Of a stretch of DNA of 37,682 nt, positions 1 to 5,414 are shown piece after piece. The number at the start of each line of letters is the position of its first letter. Position 1 is the stretch's first letter. The notes under the pieces are model-generated. The model was not told where the DNA came from. It worked only from the letters and a program-made list of their open reading frames with translations, and did not search any database. This DNA comes from an uncultured Robinsoniella sp. (GTDB taxonomy: Bacteria; Bacillota; Clostridia; Lachnospirales; Lachnospiraceae): contig UQCR01000069.1 in the NCBI GenBank assembly GCA_900539655.1, forward strand, positions 1-37,682, in the 5' to 3' direction. The position numbers were made by a program, and so were the translations under genes.

Positions 1-6
1 CGGATA

Positions 7-126
7 CTAAGCGGGCACTGAACCGAGAAATGCATCAGGATTTCTCGGTGAATGCCCGCGTGCCGCCAAAAAGCGCTCCGCAAAGGTTAGAAAATACCAG
101 TTCTGCGGCAAGCTGACGGAGTCCAT
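7..126 (-). CDS. Possible 39-residue small ORF (unknown, may be part of a structured repeat)
   Basis: On the minus strand an ATG at 126-124 opens 39 codons ending in TAG at 9-7. It follows a G-rich stretch (GGGGGTGGGAAACTGAT) that could act as a weak ribosome binding site. The predicted peptide begins MDSVSLPQNWYFLTFAERF and has no signal peptide or known domain. The strong hairpin at 11-59 lies entirely inside it. The coding potential may therefore be a by-product of a structured or repeated intergenic element. I favour the element interpretation slightly. Confidence 0.25.
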   Translation of the reverse strand: MDSVSLPQNWYFLTFAERFLAARGHSPRNPDAFLGSVPA

Positions 127-327
127 ATCAGTTTCCCACCCCCATCTTTCCGTACACTACCTATCATCCACAAAGCGTCCTTCCTCAGCCAAACCCAAAT
201 ATAAGTCATTTAACAGCCCCCTATAAAACGTTCATTGTAATATTAAAGCGTGTTTTAAAATTATTTTCTGGCAGCTGTACGCCACAATTTATGGGCGATT
301 CTCTTAACAGAAATTTTATGTTGGATT

Positions 328-336
328 TGCTACAAT
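328..336 (+). promoter_or_regulatory. Extended -10 promoter for the redox operon
   Basis: TGCTACAAT at 328-336 is an extended -10 (TG, one base, TACAAT). No good -35 lies 17 bases upstream; TTAACA at 304-309 is spaced too far. Transcription would start near 343, about 30 bases before the first ATG. This is inferred from sequence only. Confidence 0.45.
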
Positions 337-338
337 GA

Positions 339-360
339 CCTCACTAACAAAAAAGTGAGG
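339..360 (+). promoter_or_regulatory. Leader hairpin covering the ribosome binding site
   Basis: CCTCAC at 339-344 pairs with GTGAGG at 355-360 around a 10-base A-rich loop. The right arm (GTGAGG, 12 bases before the ATG at 372) is also the only Shine-Dalgarno-like sequence for the first gene. The hairpin could limit translation initiation or act as a DNA operator overlapping the expected transcription start. Confidence 0.4.
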
Positions 361-371
361 TAAAGAAAGAA

Positions 372-986
372 ATGAAAAGAAAACTTATCCTTATAATCTC
401 ATGCTTATTGGTTTTTTCTATGGCTGGCTGTAATTCAAAGCCATCCGAGGAAAAAATCAAGGCCGCCCTGGATGATGGCACCATTACCGTTGAAGATGCA
501 AAAGAAAAGGGATGGATTGATGATGACTGGATTAACGCTCATTACGAGAAAATCGATGCTAAATCTAAAATTTATCTGTTTGATCCCTTTGAAACTACCT
601 ATCTGGATGGAACCCCTGCCTCCTCCAATATCATTGAAGGAAAAACCTGTATGGTCTTTTTTGATACACAAGGGGAAAAAACATTGGAAAAACTGAAGGT
701 CTTTAACGATATCTCGGATGACATGAAAGCCATAGGAATCCCTGTCATTGGTATCATCACGGACGAAGATGTTGACGCTGCAAAAGAAAAGCTGACAGAT
801 ATCACATTTCCGGTTATTGTTTACAATGATTCCATGCAACAGTCACTGAAGAACTATGATGAACTTATTCATTCAGATCTGGTTTCCATCTTTACGAAAG
901 AGGGTGGGTTTTATACCGCCTGGAACACCGATGCCAAGGCAGACGAATTGCTTTCCTTTGCAAAGGAGCTGCAGGATGAAGAATAA
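372..986 (+). CDS. Thioredoxin-fold lipoprotein lacking the CxxC active site
   Basis: This 204-residue protein has a lipoprotein signal peptide with a lipobox ending in MAGC (Cys20), so it should be anchored outside the membrane. From about residue 68 the strand-helix pattern resembles TlpA/AhpC-type thioredoxin folds: a strand KTCMVFFDT around 91-99, then a helix, then IPVIGIITDED and FPVIVYND strands. Where TlpA has W-x-x-C-x-x-C this protein has TQGEK. The only mature cysteines are the lipid-linked Cys20 and Cys93, so classic disulfide exchange is not possible. It is the first gene of a four-gene operon and overlaps the next start by 11 bases. A regulatory, binding or chaperone partner of the TlpA protein encoded three genes downstream is the best inference; the function is unproven. 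Confidence 0.75.
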   Translation: MKRKLILIISCLLVFSMAGCNSKPSEEKIKAALDDGTITVEDAKEKGWIDDDWINAHYEKIDAKSKIYLFDPFETTYLDGTPASSNIIEGKTCMVFFDTQGEKTLEKLKVFNDISDDMKAIGIPVIGIITDEDVDAAKEKLTDITFPVIVYNDSMQQSLKNYDELIHSDLVSIFTKEGGFYTAWNTDAKADELLSFAKELQDEE

Positions 987-1110
987 ACGTGCTGCAGGTA
1001 TCTTATTACTTGCTATTCTCCTGGTGGGTATCGGCATTTACCGTGGCGAAACAGCCGAGGTGCTTTCCAAGGGAGTCAATTTATGTCTGGAGTGTGTGGG
1101 CATTGGCTAA
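976..1110 (+). CDS. CD1871A-type small CxxC membrane protein
   Basis: This 44-residue protein runs from ATG at 976 to TAA at 1108-1110. It is preceded by AAGGAG inside the end of the upstream gene and overlaps that gene by 11 bases. It has a basic N-terminus (MKNKR), one hydrophobic segment (about residues 8-22), an IYRGE motif and a C-terminal CLEC motif in NLCLECVGIG. This matches my knowledge of the small clostridial CD1871A-type CxxC proteins, which commonly sit beside a 4Fe-4S membrane protein and a TlpA-like protein. A membrane-anchored dithiol carrier between the iron-sulfur protein and the extracytoplasmic thioredoxin is a reasonable inference. The function of the family is not established. 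Confidence 0.85.
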   Translation: MKNKRAAGILLLAILLVGIGIYRGETAEVLSKGVNLCLECVGIG

Positions 1111-1972
1111 ACATAAAAGCATTTGGAAACGCTGGAAGATACAGGCAGCCGCCACGCTGCTGACGAACGCTCACATTACAGGCTTTTTTACCGGTAAAAT
1201 TTACAAAGGAAATTTAAAGGGCATCTGCGTACCCGGGCTGAACTGCTATTCCTGTCCCGGTGCCATTGGCTCCTGTCCCATCGGATCACTGCAGGCGGTG
1301 ATTGGCTCATCAAAATTCAATTTTTCCTACTACATAGTTGGCATATTAATATTATTCGGCGTGTTATTTGGACGGTTGGTATGCGGTTTCCTGTGTCCTT
1401 TTGGATGGTTTCAGGAGCTGCTTCATAAGATACCTTCTAAAAAATTCAGCACTAAAAAGTTTGTCGTACTGACAAGGCTCAAGTACCTCATCTTAATGGT
1501 GTTTGTTATAATATTGCCTATGACCATTCTAAATGAAGTCGGTATGGGGGATCCCTGGTTTTGCAAATGGATCTGCCCCGCGGGTATCTTAGAAGGAGCC
1601 ATACCCCTTTCCCTTACAGACAGTGGAATACGTGCTGCACTTGGCGCCTTATTCACCTGGAAAAGCTGTTTGCTGGCGGGAATCATTACGTTATCCGTCT
1701 TTTTTTACAGGCCGTTCTGCAAATGGATCTGTCCGCTGGGAGCATTCTATGCCCTGTTTAACAAACTTTCCTTTTATAAATTCTCCGTTGACAAGGATAA
1801 ATGCAATGGATGTAACACCTGCTCAAAAGTCTGTAAAATGGATGTGGCAGTCTGTGAAACTCCAAATCATTCTGAATGTATCCGCTGCGGCGACTGCATC
1901 CGCGCATGCCCCCGGAGCGCGATCTGTAAAAATATTATTTTAGAAAAGAGGACAAGCATTGAAAATAAATAA
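1103..1972 (+). CDS. Polytopic 4Fe-4S membrane protein (NapH/YccM-like)
   Basis: The chosen start is TTG at 1103, 10 bases after CTGGAG, overlapping the microprotein gene by 8 bases and giving 289 residues (MAKHKSIWKRWK...). The same frame is open further upstream, but that part reads through the microprotein gene and does not look like protein. Cysteine motifs come in order: CVPGLNCYSCPG and GSCP near the N-terminus, CGFLCPFGW, then CKWICPAG and CKWICPLG, and two C-terminal ferredoxin clusters (CNGCNTCSKVC and CIRCGDCIRACP). Several hydrophobic segments lie between them. Proteins of this type pass electrons across or along the membrane through 4Fe-4S clusters. Here it probably supplies reducing equivalents to the neighbouring CxxC microprotein and TlpA lipoprotein, replacing the CcdA/DsbD that is absent from the window. 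Confidence 0.85.
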   Translation: MAKHKSIWKRWKIQAAATLLTNAHITGFFTGKIYKGNLKGICVPGLNCYSCPGAIGSCPIGSLQAVIGSSKFNFSYYIVGILILFGVLFGRLVCGFLCPFGWFQELLHKIPSKKFSTKKFVVLTRLKYLILMVFVIILPMTILNEVGMGDPWFCKWICPAGILEGAIPLSLTDSGIRAALGALFTWKSCLLAGIITLSVFFYRPFCKWICPLGAFYALFNKLSFYKFSVDKDKCNGCNTCSKVCKMDVAVCETPNHSECIRCGDCIRACPRSAICKNIILEKRTSIENK

Positions 1973-2522
1973 CAAAAAAATAAAAAAAGTAAAAAAACTG
2001 TTATGTATCATATTAAGTTCTATATCCATTCTTTCACTGGCGGGATGCGGCAGCACAGAAATAGAAGCCACAAAAAAACCATTTCCGGAATTTCAAGGTG
2101 TGGATTTTCAAGGAAATACCATTACCAATGAAATTTTTAAAGACTACGACGCCACGGTCATTAATTTCTGGACAAATGGCTGCGGCAGCTGTATTGCGGA
2201 AATGCCGGAACTGGAAGAATACTTTCAGGACTTTAAAGACCGGAAGATCAATCTCATAGGAGTGGCTGCCAGTGCCGGAGAGTCCGATGAATCAAAAACA
2301 ACTTCTGAAACCATTTTAAAGGAGAAAGGAGTAACCTACACAAACCTCATCCCGGACAATAAAAGCAGCTTTTATACTGATTTTATCGGTGATATTGCGG
2401 GTTACCCCATCACATATATTGTAGACAGTGCGGGCAATATGATAGGCGCTCCGCTGATCGGGGTGGTGAAAAAGCAGGAAGATAAGCTGATGAAGCGGTT
2501 AGATGAGGTTGCTGGGAAGTAG
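1959..2522 (+). CDS. TlpA/ResA-like thiol-disulfide lipoprotein
   Basis: The start is TTG at 1959, six bases after AGAGGA, overlapping the iron-sulfur gene by 14 bases; the product has 187 residues. A lysine-rich start and hydrophobic segment end in a lipobox LAGC (Cys30). The thioredoxin-like domain follows, with FWTNGCGSC giving the redox pair Cys75 and Cys78. GYPITYIVD near residue 150 carries the conserved cis-proline, and PEFQGVDFQGN is the usual TlpA/AhpC N-terminal strand pair. It should reduce or rearrange disulfides on the outer face of the membrane, drawing electrons from the co-encoded Fe-S and CxxC proteins. Which substrate it reduces cannot be told from the sequence. Confidence 0.88.
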   Translation: MKINNKKIKKVKKLLCIILSSISILSLAGCGSTEIEATKKPFPEFQGVDFQGNTITNEIFKDYDATVINFWTNGCGSCIAEMPELEEYFQDFKDRKINLIGVAASAGESDESKTTSETILKEKGVTYTNLIPDNKSSFYTDFIGDIAGYPITYIVDSAGNMIGAPLIGVVKKQEDKLMKRLDEVAGK

Positions 2523-2564
2523 GGTTGAGTAAGGGTGCAGGGGTGAAGAATTTGGGGGACGGGG
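2522..2564 (+). other. G-tract cluster between convergent genes
   Basis: Five G runs of 3-5 bases (2522-2524, 2533-2535, 2540-2543, 2554-2558, 2561-2564) lie right after the TlpA stop. Loops of 8, 4, 10 and 2 bases separate them. They could fold into a G-quadruplex in the RNA or the + strand, at the point where the rightward operon meets the leftward one. Confidence 0.35.
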
Positions 2565-2580
2565 ACGAGGTGGAAGGTGC

Positions 2581-2599
2581 GGGGTTCTGTGGAATCCCC
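2581..2599 (-). terminator. Possible weak terminator hairpin after the last UroD-like gene
   Basis: GGGG-TTC at 2581-2587 pairs with GAA-T-CCCC at 2592-2599 around TGTG, with one bulged base. It touches the stop codon of the leftward gene. There is no T-tract, so termination efficiency is doubtful. Confidence 0.25.
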
Positions 2600-3747
2600 T
2601 ATTCGTTCATTAAAACTTCACCTAATAATCTTTCCACTTCTTCCTTTTTGTCCCAGGCCACTACACAGTAATCATTCAGGCAGTCCTTTGCATCCATCGA
2701 TTTCATTGCATTTCCTTCCTTATCGTCCACCAGTACATGGTAGTACAGACCTTTTTTAAACCTGCTGTACAATGCCCGGAAATCATCCAAATCCCCGATT
2801 ACCTCTATTCCTTTTCCGGCATTATGTATTTTTTCATAGATTTCCATCCAATGACGCGCACTTGGCTGTCCCGCTCCGTACACCCACTGGAATGCATTGA
2901 TATCTTCTTTTAACAAATAATCCAGGTGGTTTAAATTTCCGATTCCGTCCAAATGGTATATGGTATTGGTAAGGTATTCACATGCTTTGTGGATTTCCGG
3001 CAGCCCGAATTCCGCAAACATCTGCGGGCTGATCATATATGCAAAATCATCCTGCAGGATATAAGAAGGATCTTTGCTGTACAGCCCTCCCCAGTCACTG
3101 TATCCCGGATTTACCGGCATCAATACAGAATTAAAATCCTCATAAGCTTCCTGAAATGCCCGGTAAGCCTCCTCCTGCAGACGGTGCACTTCTTCCGGTT
3201 CCTCCATCAGCTGGCACATGAGTTCCGCACTCTCTGCGAAGATTGCCGCTACATCCTGGATTCCTCCCAGATCCGGCATAGACATCAGTACCATACCTCC
3301 CCATTTTTCCTGTCCTGCCCGGTATATTTCTTTAATGCGCCTGACCCATTTGTTATCCTTATCGTATTGTATATGGATATCCTGTATCTCTCTTCTTTCC
3401 TCCGGGAAATACCAGACGCTTCCTGTGCTGTTATCCATCCTTGCTCCGCAGAATCCTGCCAGTGATCCCGGTCCGAATGCCGCCATATTGACAAAGGGGA
3501 ATGCATCCCCTAAAAACTCACTCTGTGATAATTCATAATCCAGGGCATCTATGATTTCCTCTGCACTATATTGAAAATCATGGCACGTTTTCTGGGAAAG
3601 CAATGGAACTGGGGGCTTCTTACGCTCCACTTCAAAGGCATGTTTTACTGTAACCTTAAACAATGGCCTGTCTAATTCCCCCTTCCACCATGCGCTGTAA
3701 TTCTTCTCTGTCTCTAACCAGCGTTCTTTACTGAAATGTATACTCAT
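2599..3747 (-). CDS. UroD-superfamily protein, divergent (382 aa)
   Basis: The length and the TIM-barrel-like pattern fit the uroporphyrinogen decarboxylase/methyltransferase superfamily. Supporting signs are a late ISPQMFAEFGLPEIHKACEYL segment, TIYHLDGIG where relatives have H-x-C-G, and a terminal DKKEEVERLLGEVL helix. ATG at 3747 follows AAAAGGAGATATGA. It lacks the N-terminal arginine motif of haem-pathway HemE, so it is unlikely to decarboxylate uroporphyrinogen. The metal-binding H-x-C is replaced by HLD, so it may also not be a zinc-dependent methyltransferase. It is the last gene of the leftward locus, 84 bases after another divergent UroD-like gene, and near a 3.2-kb-residue-scale secreted enzyme gene and an ABC importer. 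The substrate is unknown; a sugar-derived or methylated compound is inferred from context only. Confidence 0.7.
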   Translation of the reverse strand: MSIHFSKERWLETEKNYSAWWKGELDRPLFKVTVKHAFEVERKKPPVPLLSQKTCHDFQYSAEEIIDALDYELSQSEFLGDAFPFVNMAAFGPGSLAGFCGARMDNSTGSVWYFPEERREIQDIHIQYDKDNKWVRRIKEIYRAGQEKWGGMVLMSMPDLGGIQDVAAIFAESAELMCQLMEEPEEVHRLQEEAYRAFQEAYEDFNSVLMPVNPGYSDWGGLYSKDPSYILQDDFAYMISPQMFAEFGLPEIHKACEYLTNTIYHLDGIGNLNHLDYLLKEDINAFQWVYGAGQPSARHWMEIYEKIHNAGKGIEVIGDLDDFRALYSRFKKGLYYHVLVDDKEGNAMKSMDAKDCLNDYCVVAWDKKEEVERLLGEVLMNE

Positions 3748-3831
3748 TCATATCTCCTTTTCCGGCATTTCTTAATTATCATGAAATAACCCTTGTCATT
3801 TACCTGTATAATGTGATCGGCGTTGATGTAA

Positions 3832-5085
3832 TTAATTGTTTTCCGTCAGCTCTCTGACTATCTGCACCGCTCTTTTTACCTTACTTATATTACCGTGCAG
3901 CTCGTATATATCTCGGAAGATATATTCACTTTTACATTCTTTTGTTAAGTTTACCGTTTCCTGAATATATGCACGGAATTCTTCTTCGTTAAAATCCGCC
4001 TGAATTCCCAGGAAATTTGGTGACGGCTTTCTGGAATAGATGGTATTGCTGCCGCTCAAACGCTCCGCCATAAAGGCTTCCTTACACCAAGGTGAGATGG
4101 AAACCTTGCGTATATTCTCAATCTGCTCTATTCCGCCGTCCCAAAAATCGCTGACCGGTTCACAGCATCCATAATAAAGCATGCCAAACTCTCTCGACAG
4201 CCTTTTCATATAAGGCAGTATAAACTCCTGGAACATATCCGGTGAAATACCAACTGATTCCTGGGAATTCATATGCCCCCAGGTATCTATGCTACGTACT
4301 TTTCCCGCATAATCTTTCCGGGGCAGTTCTTCCGTGAAGCAGAAGCTCCCGCCTCCCATATAGTGGTTCCCGTTGTTCAGCCACAGGCAACCATGTTCCT
4401 CTTCCCAACGCAGCAGGCGTATCTTATCATCGGTAATGAACTGCATCAGCTCATGGAACAGATCCGGTTCATCATACATGGAATAAAACATGTTCTGCAT
4501 CCCCATCAGCTCCACCACCTGCTGGGTAATGGAAAAATCCCAGTAATTTGAGCTGTTTACCAGCTGCACCGGCAAAATATCACCGATTACGGATTCCATG
4601 AATTGTTTTTTCAACGTATATTTCTGCTCATCGTATCCAAAGACCGATGGGGACAGCTTATCAAAATCTTCTTCCAATGACTCAATCACAGATTCTATAT
4701 GAAAGCCAATCCCGTTTTTATCATATACCTTTTTAGCCTGCAATCCATATTTCTCATACTCCAGTTCCGTTTCCAGTGGATAATATCCGGGCACTACCTT
4801 GTCATCACCAACCAGGTCTGCGTTCACAATGCTTTTCAGCATCTGATTTTCCATTTCCCGCGCTATCTCACTTTTGCACTTCAGAGGAGGACATATATTT
4901 TCCCAAAAGGTGATCGTCTCCATTACGATCATTGGCCGTTTCCCCTGCAGGCTGTTATGCAGATACCAGAGCTTTTCCCGCTCTTTCATTATAGGGAGGT
5001 CGGCATATGCTTTTTGTTTATATGCCAGTTCCCGTAAATATTCTTTTTCATAAGCTGAAATAGAATAATTGTTTTCGTCATTCAT
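3832..5085 (-). CDS. UroD-superfamily protein, divergent (417 aa)
   Basis: ATG at 5085 follows AAAGGGGCAATAAAA. The protein is longer than typical HemE (about 345 residues). It has an N-terminal helical arm (SAYEKEYLRELA) followed by superfamily features: ISPDMFQEFILPYMKRLSREFG, then LYYGCCEPV where relatives have H-x-C-G, and a C-terminal IQADFNEEEFRAYI segment. The paired cysteines near residue 310 could still bind a metal. No HemE-type arginine motif is present. It lies between the giant secreted protein gene, separated by a 329-base region rich in short repeats, and the 382-residue relative. It probably works with that neighbour on the same substrate. The assignment to the superfamily is fairly secure; the reaction is not known. 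Confidence 0.7.
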   Translation of the reverse strand: MNDENNYSISAYEKEYLRELAYKQKAYADLPIMKEREKLWYLHNSLQGKRPMIVMETITFWENICPPLKCKSEIAREMENQMLKSIVNADLVGDDKVVPGYYPLETELEYEKYGLQAKKVYDKNGIGFHIESVIESLEEDFDKLSPSVFGYDEQKYTLKKQFMESVIGDILPVQLVNSSNYWDFSITQQVVELMGMQNMFYSMYDEPDLFHELMQFITDDKIRLLRWEEEHGCLWLNNGNHYMGGGSFCFTEELPRKDYAGKVRSIDTWGHMNSQESVGISPDMFQEFILPYMKRLSREFGMLYYGCCEPVSDFWDGGIEQIENIRKVSISPWCKEAFMAERLSGSNTIYSRKPSPNFLGIQADFNEEEFRAYIQETVNLTKECKSEYIFRDIYELHGNISKVKRAVQIVRELTENN

Positions 5086-5110
5086 TTTTATTGCCCCTTT
5101 CTTATTTCAC

Positions 5111-5180
5111 TACCGCAATCTATAGCAGTCTACAGTAATCTACATCAATCTACAATAATCTTAAGCAATCTACAATAATT
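5111..5180 (-). repeat. Seven-copy 10-bp tandem array
   Basis: Seven consecutive 10-base units (TACCGCAATC, TATAGCAGTC, TACAGTAATC, TACATCAATC, TACAATAATC, TTAAGCAATC, TACAATAATT) follow the consensus TACANNAATC. The period is close to one DNA helical turn, so all copies face the same side of the helix. The array ends 26 bases before the start of the 417-residue UroD-like gene, which suggests cooperative protein binding or a translated-leader control. Confidence 0.7.
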
Positions 5181-5207
5181 CCACTTCTATATTTCTTACC
5201 ATGGCTT

Positions 5208-5402
5208 CTATACCAAGTTGTCCTGCCGATTATTCATTTCTGCTATCTTTCTGCCTTTTTTTCCTGCAATGAGGAGATGCTGCAGTCTATTGCAGCACCT
5301 CCATTTCACGGTCATTTTCTCGTCCAATTTCTCGGTCATTTTCCTGTCCAATTTTCCGGTCATTTTCAAGTTTTCAATTCTGCTAGCCTCAAGGACCAGC
5401 AA
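5208..5402 (-). CDS. Doubtful 64-residue ORF with an 8-residue repeat
   Basis: From a TTG at 5402 a frame stays open for 64 codons to TAG at 5208. Its middle contains KMTGKLDR, KMTEKLDE and KMTVKWRC, encoded by the 24-base repeats. No Shine-Dalgarno sequence precedes the TTG or the internal ATGs, and no domain is recognisable. The repeats keep the frame, which is mild support for coding, but a remnant or chance frame is equally likely. Confidence 0.2.
   Translation of the reverse strand: MLVLEASRIENLKMTGKLDRKMTEKLDEKMTVKWRCCNRLQHLLIAGKKGRKIAEMNNRQDNLV
5273..5302. other. Strong intergenic hairpin
   Basis: GGAGATGCTGCA (5273-5284) pairs with TGCAGCACCTCC (5291-5302), with one mismatch or wobble, around the 6-base loop GTCTAT. 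There is no T-tract in the leftward direction. It may stabilise the 3' end of the giant mRNA or partly uncouple the downstream UroD-like genes. Confidence 0.5.
5309..5380. repeat. Three-copy 24-bp tandem repeat
   Basis: Units at 5309-5332, 5333-5356 and 5357-5380 each begin CGGTCATTTTC. Each unit can be split into two related 12-base halves (CGGTCATTTTCT and CGTCCAATTTCT). The third copy has diverged in its second half. Confidence 0.7.
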
Positions 5403-5414
5403 TTGAAAGGAATA

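Larger units (their letters stand above)
1..371. other. Left-edge intergenic/leader region with two strong hairpins
   Basis: No long gene lies here. Bases 11-17 (GCGGGCA) pair with 53-59 and, inside them, 22-30 (ACCGAGAAA) pair with 41-49, giving a long two-step hairpin. Directly after it, 61-66 (TGCCGC) can pair with 105-110 (GCGGCA). Bases 127-300 are AT-rich with no recognised element. The promoter and leader of the following lipoprotein gene occupy about 328-371. The hairpin has no clear T-tract on either strand, so it is not a textbook terminator. It may be the end of an upstream transcript, a structured RNA or a dispersed repeat. Confidence 0.5.
5086..5414. other. Repeat-rich intergenic region between the giant gene and a UroD-like gene
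   Basis: This 329-base gap in an otherwise tight gene run holds three things: a 10-base-periodic array at 5111-5180, a strong hairpin at 5273-5302, and a 24-base tandem repeat at 5309-5380. It is a candidate site for local transcription control or mRNA processing. No tRNA or IS is seen. Confidence 0.6.

Noticed and set aside
989..1102. N-terminal extension of the 4Fe-4S protein
   Set aside because: This part runs through the microprotein gene in another frame and has no ribosome binding site. TTG 1103 has good spacing and family-like residues.
5111..5180. CRISPR array
   Set aside because: The 10-base period has no separate repeats and spacers, and no cas genes are present.
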